A program made the position numbers and the translations under genes. The notes beneath the pieces are model-generated. The model searched no databases, was not told the origin of the DNA, and worked only from the letters and a program-made list of their open reading frames with translations. Below are positions 44,651 through 53,785 of a DNA stretch of 64,000 nt, in pieces. Positions within the stretch are counted from its first letter, which is position 1, and each line of letters opens with the position of its first letter. Location of the stretch: positions 1-64,000 of the forward strand of contig NZ_BDCF01000008.1 of the NCBI RefSeq assembly GCF_001613365.1. The letters run 5' to 3'. The stretch comes from Nocardia xishanensis NBRC 101358. Lineage in GTDB: Bacteria > Actinomycetota > Actinomycetes > Mycobacteriales > Mycobacteriaceae.

Positions 44651-45634
44651 ATGAGGGTATTCAGGGTGGCTGCCGACGATTGGCAGCTCGTGCGGGCTGT
44701 GCGTTTGGAAGCGTTGCGGGAAGCGCGGTTCGGTGTGTTCGGTTCGGCGTTCGAGGTCGCCTCGGCGTGGAGCGAGGGGCAGTGGCGGGACTGGATGGAC
44801 CAGCAGGTGCTGTTCGTCGCCGAGGCAAACGATGTGCTAATCGGTTCGGCTGGCGGGCTCCTCGACAACGGGCAGCCCTCGCTGGTATCGGTGTGGGTCC
44901 ATCCCAGCGCCCGCGGCACCGGCGTCGCGGATGCACTCGTCGGCGCCGTCGTCGACTGGGCACGCGCAGGCACGCATCGCCAGCTGCACCTGTGGGTCGT
45001 CGAGGACAACGATCCTGCTCGCGCGCTGTACACCCAGCACGGGTTCAACGAGACCGGTCAACGCAAGCAAGCGCTCGACGACCCCGACACCACCGAGATC
45101 GCGATGTCACTGCCACTGATCTCCGGCACCACCAGCCCGGTGAGTATCCGGCTGCGGCTGCTCGGGGCGGGCGACGAGCAGCAGTTTCTGTCGGTCCGCC
45201 AGCGCCTCCACGCCGACGGCTTCACCTTCGCCAAGGACTACAGCGGCCCCTGGGCTGCCTACCTGGATCGGCTCGACAGGGCTCGCCGCGGTATCGACCT
45301 CGATCCCGGTGCGGTGGCCAGCACGTTCCTGATGGCAGAGGACACTTCGGGGCAGATCATCGGCAGCAGCGATATCCGCCATGTACTCACCGAGCAGTTG
45401 ATGCACTGGGGCGGCCATATCGGCTACGTCGTCGTCCCCGACCGACGAAGGCAAGGAGTCGCCACCGAAATCCTGCGCCAGACACTGCCTCTGGCAAAGG
45501 ATCTCGGCATTAGCCACGCTCGGATGACTTGCCGTGCTGAGAATCTCGCCTCCCGCCGCGTCATCACCGCCTGCGGCAGTGAACTCGACGCGATCACCAG
45601 CGACGGAATCTGCCAGTACTGGCTTCCAACCTGA
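44651..45634 (+). CDS. Twin-GNAT acetyltransferase
   Basis: The 327-residue protein is two GNAT domains in one chain. Domain 1 (about 1-150) has the acetyl-CoA loop VWVHPSARGTGVADALV and a DNDPARALYTQHGF end. Domain 2 (about 165-327) has VVVPDRRRQGVATEIL and ENLASRRVITACG. Domain 2 matches the single-domain GNAT at 62735-63229 (WGGHIGY, TEILRQTL, GICQYW/GICSY). The substrate is not known. Tandem GNATs can have one inactive domain; both keep the Q/RxxGxG/A loop here. Confidence 0.8.
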   Translation: MRVFRVAADDWQLVRAVRLEALREARFGVFGSAFEVASAWSEGQWRDWMDQQVLFVAEANDVLIGSAGGLLDNGQPSLVSVWVHPSARGTGVADALVGAVVDWARAGTHRQLHLWVVEDNDPARALYTQHGFNETGQRKQALDDPDTTEIAMSLPLISGTTSPVSIRLRLLGAGDEQQFLSVRQRLHADGFTFAKDYSGPWAAYLDRLDRARRGIDLDPGAVASTFLMAEDTSGQIIGSSDIRHVLTEQLMHWGGHIGYVVVPDRRRQGVATEILRQTLPLAKDLGISHARMTCRAENLASRRVITACGSELDAITSDGICQYWLPT

Positions 45635-45768
45635 AGATCGCCGGGCGGTGGATGACGGAGAGGGGTGGCGTTCAAAGGGTGCGCGCTATGTGGATGTCGA
45701 ACCGCGGGGTGAGGTTCCCCCGCTAATCCGGCGAGCTGCTCGGGCAACGCAGCGCAATTGATGACGGG

Positions 45769-46095
45769 TTGTTCGCGATTTTCCGCACCACCTGTGACAT
45801 CTACCTCGGCCGCGGGCAACGCGTCGTACCGATCCTCGAGCCACGTCTATCGGCGCTGTCGGTGTCCTCGGCGCGCACCGCCACCATCACGCGGGCGAAG
45901 CTCGCGCGAGCCTACGCAAATGCTGGGCAATCGGATGAAGCTGCCCAGATGGCCCACGCAGCGTTGGACGATATCGAGCGGCTCGGGTCGCTGTCAGCGC
46001 TGAGCGAACTGCGCCGAGCACTACCGACGCTTCAGCGGTGGCGCGGCCGCGACGATGTCGGGGCTGTTGTCCGGCGGCTTAGGACTGGCGTTTGA
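45769..46095 (+). pseudogene. C-terminal remnant of XRE-TPR regulator
   Basis: The 108-codon reading (RGQRVVPILEPRLSALSVS, TRAKLARAYANAGQSDEAA, LSALSELRRALPTLQRW) is the end of an actinomycete XRE-TPR regulator. The HTH and first TPRs are missing, and the only start is a TTG without a ribosome-binding site. Its 3' end overlaps the convergent peptidase gene. Confidence 0.55.
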
Positions 46096-46693
46096 GCTGC
46101 ACGACCTCGAGGGCATCTTCCACGACCTGGCCATCCGGCCCGCGTGAGACCTTGTATACGCCAGCACCTTTCCGATCACTGACCGCAGCCACGAGTTCGG
46201 TACCGGAGAAATGCAGTCCGGCACCAGCATCGGTGGCGTACCCGATCGAAACGGGTCCAGAGGCGACGTACTCGTGGAACTGCTCGCGACGGTCTCCGTA
46301 GTGCACAGCATTCGCGAACGGGAGGAATCCCATGCCGTTGTCGAACGGTTGAACCTCGCCGTAGGAGTCGGTAGTTCCGGCCTGGAACCAGCACAACGAA
46401 CCTGCTGATTCACCGCCCAGGACAACACCGCGCTCCCAGCAGTCGCGCAGAATCCGGTCGAGGCCGTGCGCGCGCCACACCGCGAGCAGATTCACCACGC
46501 TCCCCCGGTCGATCCAGACAACATCCTGGTTGTTCAGGTGCTCGGATAGGTCGGAGATGTTCGGCTTGTCGAACAAGCTGACGTGGCTGGTGTCGACACC
46601 GCTGGTTGCGAAGGCGGCATGGAACGCTTCGATGCTCGTCGGTCGGTCACCAGTACCCGTGGAAAGGATGCACAAGAGGGGCCGCGACGCCAC
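46079..46693 (-). CDS. Peptidase E-like (S51) protein, N-terminally short
   Basis: The 204-residue protein fits peptidase family S51. It shows LCILSTGTGD, EHLNNQDVVW and the nucleophile elbow GESAGSLCWF (Ser96), then DGMGFLP-like and GYATDAGAGLHF. Two points are odd. The usual glycine-rich first 20-25 residues are absent, and the normal GGGNT strip reads DRGSVVN, so activity is uncertain. Part of the gene is duplicated at 61692-61961. Confidence 0.7.
   Translation of the reverse strand: MASRPLLCILSTGTGDRPTSIEAFHAAFATSGVDTSHVSLFDKPNISDLSEHLNNQDVVWIDRGSVVNLLAVWRAHGLDRILRDCWERGVVLGGESAGSLCWFQAGTTDSYGEVQPFDNGMGFLPFANAVHYGDRREQFHEYVASGPVSIGYATDAGAGLHFSGTELVAAVSDRKGAGVYKVSRGPDGQVVEDALEVVQLKRQS
46121..46390 (+). 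repeat. Direct repeat D, copy 1 (inside peptidase E gene)
   Basis: 270 bases match 61692-61961 without length change. They cover the middle and C-terminal part of the peptidase E-like gene. Copy 2 carries no complete frame. Confidence 0.85.
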
Positions 46694-47326
46694 CCTCGTC
46701 AGTTCGAAGGCGTACTGGAAGATCGGAGAAGGGCTGCCAGCGGGCGCGAGCCCGGTTGAATCCCATCGAAGTTGCCAAGATCGTGGGGCTATCCGCGGGC
46801 ATGGTGTCCACCTACTGTCGTGCGAGCGAAGTCGGAACAGGCCGGTTCAAGCAGGCTATCAACCTGCGGCCGTCCTCCTCGATCCTGTTGCCAGCGTATC
46901 TGAGTTCATGATGCGCTGGCCCGGTGATGTGGGTGGCGGCGCGGTGATCCACCAGCGGGGTGAACGAGTTTGGGCTGCGGGCCGCCGCAATGCTCTGTCG
47001 CAACGATGTGAATGGTGGTCCCAGTAGCGGAGTCATCCACGCCCTTTCGCACTGCGCTGTGACGGTCGGCGCCGGGGCGCTGACCGGATCCACCAGCGAG
47101 TCGACCCGTCGGTGGGGTGGACGCGGCATTCCCTGCTGACGCACGCTGAAGAGGACGGCGCCCACACCGATGCCCGTGAAGCTGTCCCGACACGCCTCGA
47201 TAGAACGCTTCGAACAACGCCTGGCGGGCGGGCAAGAGCCGCGCCGCCCGCAGGACGCCAGGAACCGCGACATTTCGCGCCGAAAAGCGCTGAGCAAATC
47301 GCCTTTCCGGTCGTACCGTGGACAGG
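46694..47326. other. Remnant-rich gap
   Basis: Apart from the integrase scar at 47112-47235, the plus strand near 46755-46830 reads LNPIEVAKIVGLSAGMVST, an HTH-like piece with no frame around it. No complete gene is present. Confidence 0.4.
47112..47235 (+). pseudogene. Second tyrosine recombinase remnant
   Basis: GWTRHSLLTHAEEDGAHT is followed one frame away by TPMPVKLSRHASIERFEQR. Together they equal the LRHSxLTHAAEDG..TPMLM.LSGHTS segment of the integrase remnant at 35192-35480. A frameshift near 47165 and absence of both ends show it is dead. Confidence 0.65.
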
Positions 47327-47857
47327 GTGAGCATCGTCTCGGACTACGAGCAGCTGATCGCTGACCAGACTCGCGTACTGGGGGCTGACCATCGTGACAC
47401 CCTGACCAGCCTGCGCCGACTGGCCGAATTCCACTTCGACTGCCGCGATTTCGCCGGCGCGGCCGCCAGCTACGAGCAACTACACGCCGCCCGAGTACGC
47501 ATTCTCGGCGCCGATCACGAGGAGACGTTGATCATGCTTTCCAACATGGCCACCTCCCGCGCCATGATGGGTGACTACACCGCAGCCATCGCCGATTACC
47601 TGCAGGTGTACGACGGGCGAGCAAATGTGCTCGGACCCGACAACCCGGACACATTGCGAACACTGGACATGCTGGCCGATACCCGGTCATCCGCCGGAGA
47701 CCACGAGGGCGCCGCCGCCGACTTCCAGCAACTGCTCGACACGCGCAACCGAGTGCTCGGCCCGGATCACGAAGACACCCTGAGGACCCGCGGTGACCTC
47801 ATCCACCAACAGAGCCAGCTGATCACAGCACAACAGCAGACGCCAGACAGAAAGTAG
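47327..47857 (+). CDS. TPR protein
   Basis: The 176-residue protein is four tetratricopeptide repeats of the kinesin-light-chain type. Each repeat carries VLGADHRDTL, ILGADHEETL, VLGPDNPDTL or VLGPDHEDTL with a 42-residue period. No other domain is attached. GTG 47327 or GTG 47318 can start it. In actinomycetes such repeats usually sit behind an NB-ARC or HTH domain, so this may be a fragment that is still open. Confidence 0.65.
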   Translation: MSIVSDYEQLIADQTRVLGADHRDTLTSLRRLAEFHFDCRDFAGAAASYEQLHAARVRILGADHEETLIMLSNMATSRAMMGDYTAAIADYLQVYDGRANVLGPDNPDTLRTLDMLADTRSSAGDHEGAAADFQQLLDTRNRVLGPDHEDTLRTRGDLIHQQSQLITAQQQTPDRK

Positions 47858-48266
47858 ACGATTAGCCTGCCCGAAACACCTGGAACGCCCACGGCCGGTC
47901 GGCGGCGCACGAGGCCAACCCGCGGCACCCCTGCGACTGATGGCGAGTTGAAACGCGGCGACCCCTATACCCTGGCGAAGCTGTGCAACCGGCGGGCGCC
48001 GTGCATGGGGTCAACGAGTTCGTTCACGATCTCCGCCCAGTCGTGGTCGGCGGGAGGGATGTGGACGGGTCAGCTGTTCGAGCTCTGAAGTGCCCGGTTG
48101 GACAATGGCAGAGGCCCGATGCGGTTGCGTAACCGCATGCTCCCCACCGGACCGGTTCGGGAGCGGAATCGGACGAATCTTGCTCCAGCGCGCGAGTCCT
48201 TCGGATTCAAGTCGAACGGTAATGCCGCTAGGCCGTCACGTCTTTCATGGTCGCGCACTCGCTTCG
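47858..48266. other. Gap with small hairpin
   Basis: ATGCGGTT (48119-48126) pairs with AACCGCAT (48131-48138) around GCGT. No gene with good codon bias is seen on either strand. Confidence 0.45.
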
Positions 48267-48764
48267 TCAGACAAGCGACTTGAGGTAGGCACGGTTGCCC
48301 GGGCTGTCTTTGTAGATTGAGAAGCTGGTTGTCCGGTTGTATCCGCAGCTCTCATACAGGTGATGTGCGGCTGATTGTTTACTACCGCAATCGAGAATGG
48401 CAGCCCGATAGCCGTCTGATCGCGCCTGACTCTCCAGCTCCGCCAGGAGTCCGCGCGCGATGCCGCTTCGACGAAACCCTGGCTCGACATACATTCGTTT
48501 GACTTCAGCTGTTAAACCAGTGGAATCGTCGATATGGTTCCTATATCCTCCGCACGCTACCGGAGAACCCGCCAGGTAGGCGACAACGAAGGTCCCCCGG
48601 CGCACGGGATCGAACTCGTCAGGAGACACAGGCGTCTGGTCGGGGTGTCCGTACAACTCGGCGTTGAAAGCGTTTGCCTTCGCGATCAACAACTCCGCGT
48701 CCGAAGACTGATAGGGCACGGTCACGAGTGCGACGGTCTGCGGTGGTGCCGATGAAGATTGCAT
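48267..48764 (-). CDS. GNAT acetyltransferase
   Basis: The 165-residue protein has GNAT features: FVVAYLAGSPVACGGYR, VKRMYVEPGFRRSGIARGLL (acetyl-CoA loop), and KQSAAHHLYESCGYNRT. The substrate is unknown. It starts ten bases after the XRE regulator stop on the same strand, so the regulator and acetyltransferase probably share a transcript. Confidence 0.8.
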   Translation of the reverse strand: MQSSSAPPQTVALVTVPYQSSDAELLIAKANAFNAELYGHPDQTPVSPDEFDPVRRGTFVVAYLAGSPVACGGYRNHIDDSTGLTAEVKRMYVEPGFRRSGIARGLLAELESQARSDGYRAAILDCGSKQSAAHHLYESCGYNRTTSFSIYKDSPGNRAYLKSLV

Positions 48765-48774
48765 GTATCCAGAC

Positions 48775-50163
48775 TTAGCAGATGAAGGCGTTCGTAGGCT
48801 CTTCTAGGCTCGCGAAGAGGTCACGTACCGAAGCAGTCTTGCGGTGCGGACGAAGCTCCGTTCTGATCGTCGCGATGAGATTTCGGCAGCGCACAGACCC
48901 AACTATCGGCAACATCGGCAAAACTCTGTTCGCCTCATAACAGGCCAGTTCAAGATCCTGCTGACTTCCCTGGGCCCGAGCGTGCGCCAGAGCGAGCGAT
49001 AGCCCGTACAGGACGCGATCACGAGAGGTTTCGTCTCCGAGCTGGGCTAGGCCGTTGGCGAGTTTCGATTCTGCTTGCCGGATGTCTCCAAGCTGCAGGA
49101 AGCACCGTCCTGCTTCGCTCGTGAGGACTGTTTCGTCCATCCAATAGGTCCAGGCAGGATCGTTTTCGTGGTGCCCACGCGCAACGCCGTCGTGTGCGCG
49201 ATCAAGCGCGGCAGAAGCCTCGCGTGCCATGCCAGCGGTCGCGAAGGCGCGGGCCTCGCGCATCGCGATCAACGCCCGCACCCGTGGAGTTGCCGTGCCG
49301 CGCAGCTGTCTTGTCACCGTGCTCATGATTGCGACAGCATCGTGCGGACGGTTCCGCCAGGTTTGTTGAAAGGCGATGCAGCTTAGTATCAGCGCGCCGA
49401 GCTGCCGGTCGCCGGAGGCTGCGGCGGCACGCAAGCCCAACAGATACATTCGCTGTGCGATTCCGTGACGGCCCAGGTCAAACCCTAACCAGCCGGCTAG
49501 TTGCGCCATCTGGCCCACCACTGACAGCAGCCGTCTTCCGATTCCGGCCTCGTAAGAGGACTCCGCCAGCATGTCGCTGGCCAGACTCAAGCGGTGGGTT
49601 ACGGTACGCAAGACCAGTTCACCGCCGTGGCCATCGTCCAATCGCCGCAACTGCGACAAGTCCTGCTCAAGGTAGGCAATCAGATCGTGAGTTATGCCTC
49701 CGGCGGACGTTGAGCGGGTGCGGTCCGCCGCTAGCGAGTGACTTGCCGATGCCCACCCGTTCGCAATGGTGCTCAGTTCGCCACCCGAAACTGCGAAGAA
49801 CGTCCGGGAGCCCGGGCCGATTTGGCATTCGCTGAGTAGTGTCAGCGTCTCATCCGGAGACCAAGGCGCCTGCGCAATCCCAGAGATCGAAGGCAGCCAG
49901 ACCTCCGTTCCGTGATTCCTGCCGGGCCAGAGTTGGTCGACGGTGACGACCTTGCCGCGGGCCTCCGTCAGGATTCCGGCGACGACAGCGGGCAGTGGAT
50001 CTCGCGGTACCGTTCCTCGGTCGCGCCACGCGAACGGAGTTTTGGCGTGCACTCGCCGGTCGGGCGGCACAACACGATTGACTGCTCGAGCCAGCTCGTA
50101 TGGAGACCAGCCGATCTCATTGAGAAGTCGACGGAGCGCATCGTTGGAGCGCCTTTCGCTCAT
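48775..50163 (-). CDS. XRE-like transcriptional regulator
   Basis: The 462-residue protein starts MSERRSNDALRRLLNEIG; the longer open frame upstream reads as non-coding. An HTH-like segment at about 10-65 (WSPYELARAVNRV..AWRDRGTVPRDPLPAVVAGIL) is the large-loop type found in actinomycete regulators. The remainder is helical TPR-like (LGALILSCIAFQQTWRNRPH, GDIRQAESKLANGLAQLG). No ligand domain is recognised. It precedes the GNAT gene and is divergent from the 50.4 kb operon, so it may regulate both. Confidence 0.7.
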   Translation of the reverse strand: MSERRSNDALRRLLNEIGWSPYELARAVNRVVPPDRRVHAKTPFAWRDRGTVPRDPLPAVVAGILTEARGKVVTVDQLWPGRNHGTEVWLPSISGIAQAPWSPDETLTLLSECQIGPGSRTFFAVSGGELSTIANGWASASHSLAADRTRSTSAGGITHDLIAYLEQDLSQLRRLDDGHGGELVLRTVTHRLSLASDMLAESSYEAGIGRRLLSVVGQMAQLAGWLGFDLGRHGIAQRMYLLGLRAAAASGDRQLGALILSCIAFQQTWRNRPHDAVAIMSTVTRQLRGTATPRVRALIAMREARAFATAGMAREASAALDRAHDGVARGHHENDPAWTYWMDETVLTSEAGRCFLQLGDIRQAESKLANGLAQLGDETSRDRVLYGLSLALAHARAQGSQQDLELACYEANRVLPMLPIVGSVRCRNLIATIRTELRPHRKTASVRDLFASLEEPTNAFIC

Positions 50164-50407
50164 CCTGTCATCGTACTGAGCGCTGGGCGCCTGACGAGCG
50201 ATCGTCGGAACGACAGCAGGAAGTCGACGAAATACTCCACTGCCGCTGGCGCATACGACGACGTACGACATCAAACGTCGTATATCTCCGCCACCGCAGC
50301 TGGTTGTCTGAATCCGCGCCCGGAGAACAACTCTCCATTCCCGTTCAGGAGTTGTTTCAGGGGCCGGGCGCACCTACAGCCCTCGATTCACCGGAGGTTC
50401 GGCCACA

Positions 50408-50755
50408 ATGTCACGCCGAGAACTGCCGAAACGGGCCGCGCTCGTAGGCCCCCCGTGCCCGGTCTCCTGTGCCGCCACAGCCGAGCTGCTCACGCGCTAC
50501 AACTGCGCGCTCCAGGCATGGGACGGCCCCAACGAGGACCGCTTGAGCCGCCCGCTCGCCGAGGTCGTGGACGGCTCAGCAGCGACGACCGAGCCAGCGG
50601 CGTCCATCCGGCTGGTGCCGGTGGATTTCGTCGAAGCCAGGAATCGGTTCTACCAACAGATCCGCGGGCTGACAGCTTCCGCCGATCTCGACCACATCCA
50701 CTCCTTCATGCCGACCGACACCACCGCTCCGGTGGGTACCAGTCGGGGGCGCTGA
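50408..50755 (+). CDS. Hypothetical protein, first of the 50.4 kb operon
   Basis: The 115-residue protein starts at ATG 50408 behind CCGGAGGTTCGG. It contains CPVSCAATAELLTRYNCALQ and EARNRFYQQIRGLTASADLD. It has no recognised domain. It ends one base before the next start, so the genes 50408-54795 are read as one transcript. Confidence 0.5.
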   Translation: MSRRELPKRAALVGPPCPVSCAATAELLTRYNCALQAWDGPNEDRLSRPLAEVVDGSAATTEPAASIRLVPVDFVEARNRFYQQIRGLTASADLDHIHSFMPTDTTAPVGTSRGR

Positions 50756-50756
50756 G

Positions 50757-51674
50757 ATGTGGTTCGGATACGCACAAGCGGAACTGTTGCCCGAGCGTCG
50801 GGCTCGGGTTGCCGTCCGGCAGGCGATGGTCGAGTACGCGACATATTTCGGTTTCGGTTCTGGTGAGCTGTTCGTCGAGCCGACCGCACCCGAACAGGTG
50901 CTGCGCGCGATGCTCGCAGAGACCGACCGCCGCGACCCTGCAGCCTCGACGATGCCACGGCTCGAGCAGCTCGCCGTGTCCTGGGACATCGACCTCGGGC
51001 GAGTGTTCGCCGCTGATTCTCCTCGCACACAAGTGTTGTGGCACGTCATGGAGACCATCGAAGGCGCCGGAGGCGGCCACTTGATCGTGCCATCCCGCGA
51101 GCATCTCACCCGGCTCGGCCCGTCGGGAAACGCGGTGATTCAACGACTGACACGAATGCCGCAGGCGCACATTTACTTCCTCGACACCGCCGCCTCGACC
51201 GATCGTCAGTCCGCCGGCGAGGAACTGCCAGTACCCGCGGACACTTCGCGCCGCGGTGAGCAGATCTTGGTGGAATCTCGCGTGGGCGCGATTCCCGCCG
51301 TCACCAGGTTGGACATGGTCGCCGAGCTGACCCGCCGCCGCGAGTCGTCACGGGTGGATGCCGTCGACGCGCTGTATGTGGCACTGATCGACGATGCCAA
51401 CGCCGCGGCCGCAGCCGTCGGGCAGCTCGGGTTCGGATCCGGCGGCAACGACGGGATGATCCGGCTGATACTCCGCGACGATGGTCGACTGGTGGTCGAG
51501 CTCGAAGAGATGCGCCACCGCAACGACGACCCGTCTCCGAAGCTGACCGCGTTGGCCGAGCACACCGAACGTTTCACCGAACGCGATCGCACGATCACCC
51601 GCTGCACACTGGCCGCCCTGGACACGCCAACGGTGAATCCCCGACCGGTCGAATGCCTCGGGAGCCGGTCATGA
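50757..51674 (+). CDS. Hypothetical protein with possible ATPase-like end
   Basis: The 305-residue protein has a first half that ends in GGHLIVPSREHLTRLGPSGN, similar in style to the serine-recombinase-like N-terminal domains found in actinomycete operons. Its second half (VDALYVALIDDANAAAAAVG, MIRLILRDDGRLVVELEEMR, ITRCTL) has the spacing of a degenerate RsbW-type HATPase domain. Neither assignment is firm. The stop overlaps the next start (ATGA). Confidence 0.5.
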   Translation: MWFGYAQAELLPERRARVAVRQAMVEYATYFGFGSGELFVEPTAPEQVLRAMLAETDRRDPAASTMPRLEQLAVSWDIDLGRVFAADSPRTQVLWHVMETIEGAGGGHLIVPSREHLTRLGPSGNAVIQRLTRMPQAHIYFLDTAASTDRQSAGEELPVPADTSRRGEQILVESRVGAIPAVTRLDMVAELTRRRESSRVDAVDALYVALIDDANAAAAAVGQLGFGSGGNDGMIRLILRDDGRLVVELEEMRHRNDDPSPKLTALAEHTERFTERDRTITRCTLAALDTPTVNPRPVECLGSRS

Positions 51675-52210
51675 GCGAGGCGAGGCCGGTCGGACCGGTG
51701 AAGCCGATGCGATCACCACAGATCCGGATCAACGTGTCCGCCTCGGAAGTGGTGCTGGCACCGGAGCATCTGCTGGCCGCGATTTCCGGGCATCTCGATG
51801 ACGGGTCGGCCTTGGTCGGGTGGGCGCGTGAGCTCGGTGATCTGCACGCCGCGCTGTTGCCGGGCTGTCGGGATCCTGGCCTGCAGCCAGCCGATTTCGA
51901 GGAAGCCGCGCTGCGCGAGCAGATCGTGCGCGTCATCACCGACATCGACTCCTGGGCGGTGTTTCATCTGCCACGCCCCACCGGCGCGCGCAGGCACACC
52001 CACTCCTTCGGTGAGGTGATCAGCCACGTCGCGCAGAACTTCGCCGCGGCCTGGTGGACGATCCGCCACACCAACGACGAGCAGCTGCGCCACGAAGCGT
52101 GGTTCCACCTAGCCCAAATCCGCGAAGGCTACAGCGATCTCGTCACCGACATCCACGCCCGCTGCGTCGAACTGCCGCTGGGATGGCGCGGCATCACCCC
52201 AACCCCCTGA
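51671..52210 (+). CDS. DUF4254-like protein A
   Basis: The 179-residue helical protein contains VRVITDIDSWAVFHLPRPTG, RHTHSFGEVISHVAQNFAAA and HEAWFHLAQIREGYSDLVTDI. This pattern (an ID.W motif, a HT.S.G.VI motif and a final long helix) is that of DUF4254 proteins, which are common in Nocardia. No biochemical role is known. Three relatives follow in the same operon. Confidence 0.55.
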   Translation: MSEARPVGPVKPMRSPQIRINVSASEVVLAPEHLLAAISGHLDDGSALVGWARELGDLHAALLPGCRDPGLQPADFEEAALREQIVRVITDIDSWAVFHLPRPTGARRHTHSFGEVISHVAQNFAAAWWTIRHTNDEQLRHEAWFHLAQIREGYSDLVTDIHARCVELPLGWRGITPTP

Positions 52211-52233
52211 CTACCGGAGGAGTAACGCTCACA

Positions 52234-52734
52234 GTGGATTCTGATGCCCTGCACCTGAGTGGGCTTCCCCAGGCCAAAGACTGGATCAGCCAGTTCGCCA
52301 CCCACCGGCCGCTCCAGCGCAGCCTCGGCGACGCCATCAAAGCCCTGTGGCGGTGGGCGCTGAACTTGGTGGTCGCCCGGCCACGGCCGCGGCCGCGGGC
52401 GCATTTGCCGGTGTGGTTCTTCATGCTCGCCGCGAACCTTGTCGATGACCACGCACGCCGCGCCGCGACCGAGGACCCGAACGAGCAGACGCGCATCGAC
52501 CGGCGCATCGCGTTCGCGGTTCGTCGCATCGACATCGAGTCCGCCGCGATCGTCCAAAAACCTGCTGCGGAGGTCGGGTTGGGTGCGCTGGTCTCGCAGA
52601 TGGCGCGGTGCTGGATCGGCTATGCCGCCCGTCCTGGCGACCAGACCGCCTTGACCGCGACGCTCGCGGCTCAGCGCGCCTACAGCGACCGCGTCGAGCA
52701 GCTGGCCCAGCTGCTGTCGGGAGGAACCTGGTGA
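52234..52734 (+). CDS. DUF4254-like protein B
   Basis: The 166-residue protein starts at GTG 52234 with GGAGGAG 14 bases upstream. It keeps the helical plan of protein A: IAFAVRRIDIESAAIVQKPA, LGALVSQMARCWIGYAARP and LAAQRAYSDRVEQLAQLL. A central WFFMLAANLVDDHA helix is hydrophobic but too short and polar for a membrane anchor. Function unknown. It is coupled to the next gene by GTGA. Confidence 0.5.
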   Translation: MDSDALHLSGLPQAKDWISQFATHRPLQRSLGDAIKALWRWALNLVVARPRPRPRAHLPVWFFMLAANLVDDHARRAATEDPNEQTRIDRRIAFAVRRIDIESAAIVQKPAAEVGLGALVSQMARCWIGYAARPGDQTALTATLAAQRAYSDRVEQLAQLLSGGTW

Positions 52735-53270
52735 CCCCAGATTGGCATGACCAGCTACCGAGCGCGCGCGTCCTGTGGCGTGCGCTGCGCACGCCGGTGT
52801 TCGATCCCAGCGACTACGCCCACCCGCAGGTGGTGGCCGCCGCGGTCGGGCTGCTCGATGCCCACCACCGCCACGACACAGCCCTCGGTCAGCTGACACG
52901 AATGTCCCAGGCCAGCACAGAGTTCGGGAACGGCGAGTGGCGGGTGGTCACCGACTTCTTCGCCGACGCCAGCCGCGACATCCGCGCCCTGATCGCCCGC
53001 GTCGATACCGTCGTGCACCACCAGGTGCTCGCCCTCGGGATCGACTTCTCCGAGGCCGCGGTGCACCCGTGCGGGATCGGGACCGTGCTCTCGCGCCACA
53101 CGCGCCGTTGGGCTCTGGCGACCGCGGACAACGGTGAGCTGGTGCCTTCCTCGACCGCACTGGGAATTCTCGTTGAGGAAGCGCGCGTCTACAACCGCTT
53201 GGTCAAGCAGGTAATCACCGGACGGGTGCGTCTGCCCGCGCCCGCCCATCAGGCTCGGATACTGCCATGA
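52731..53270 (+). CDS. DUF4254-like protein C
   Basis: The 179-residue protein contains ALIARVDTVVHHQVLALG, HPCGIGTVLSRHTRRWALAT and LVEEARVYNRLVKQVITGRV, aligning by eye with the three motifs of proteins A and B. It starts and ends with overlaps to its neighbours (GTGA, ATGA). Function unknown. Confidence 0.5.
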   Translation: MTPDWHDQLPSARVLWRALRTPVFDPSDYAHPQVVAAAVGLLDAHHRHDTALGQLTRMSQASTEFGNGEWRVVTDFFADASRDIRALIARVDTVVHHQVLALGIDFSEAAVHPCGIGTVLSRHTRRWALATADNGELVPSSTALGILVEEARVYNRLVKQVITGRVRLPAPAHQARILP

Positions 53271-53641
53271 GAAGCCTGTTGCCGCGCAAGCCGCCACCAC
53301 CTCCGTCACCGCCGATCGCCCTCGGCTACATCAACACCCGGCTCCTGTCAAGGTCGAACATCGCGCTGATCGGTGCCCGGATGCGTCACCGCGCCGAAGG
53401 GTGGGGATATGCCTGGGGCGGAACCTATCTCGATCACCGCCCCAGCAGTGACACCGTCGGCGCACTGATCCGCCGCGCCGCCCGCGACCCCGACATCTGG
53501 GCGATCGTCGTCCCCGACAATGCCCACCTGCCCGCTGGACGAGCTGTGCTGTGCACCGGAACCACCCTGGTCCGGGTAGTCGACGTCGGCAGCAACGACG
53601 GCGCCCCTCGCCCACCACAACAGATCCCGGCCTACCCCTGA
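53267..53641 (+). CDS. Hypothetical protein
   Basis: The 124-residue protein opens with a proline run (RKPPPPPSPPIALGYI). A compact alpha/beta region follows: NIALIGARMRHRAEGWGYAWGG, VGALIRRAARDPDIWAIVV and VLCTGTTLVRV. The middle resembles the resolvase-like N-terminal fold of other actinomycete small proteins, without catalytic serine evidence. The start overlaps the preceding stop. Confidence 0.45.
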   Translation: MRSLLPRKPPPPPSPPIALGYINTRLLSRSNIALIGARMRHRAEGWGYAWGGTYLDHRPSSDTVGALIRRAARDPDIWAIVVPDNAHLPAGRAVLCTGTTLVRVVDVGSNDGAPRPPQQIPAYP

Positions 53642-53785
53642 CCCACCCCCCGCCCGCGACACCGACCGACGACTCTCTCCCCCGTGAAGGATTCCCTGTG
53701 ACTTCTGTGTTTTCGTTGTCGTTTCCGTTCGGCGCCGATGCCGGTGGTTGCTGTATCGCCGGTCGCGTGACGAGGGCCGGTGAGC

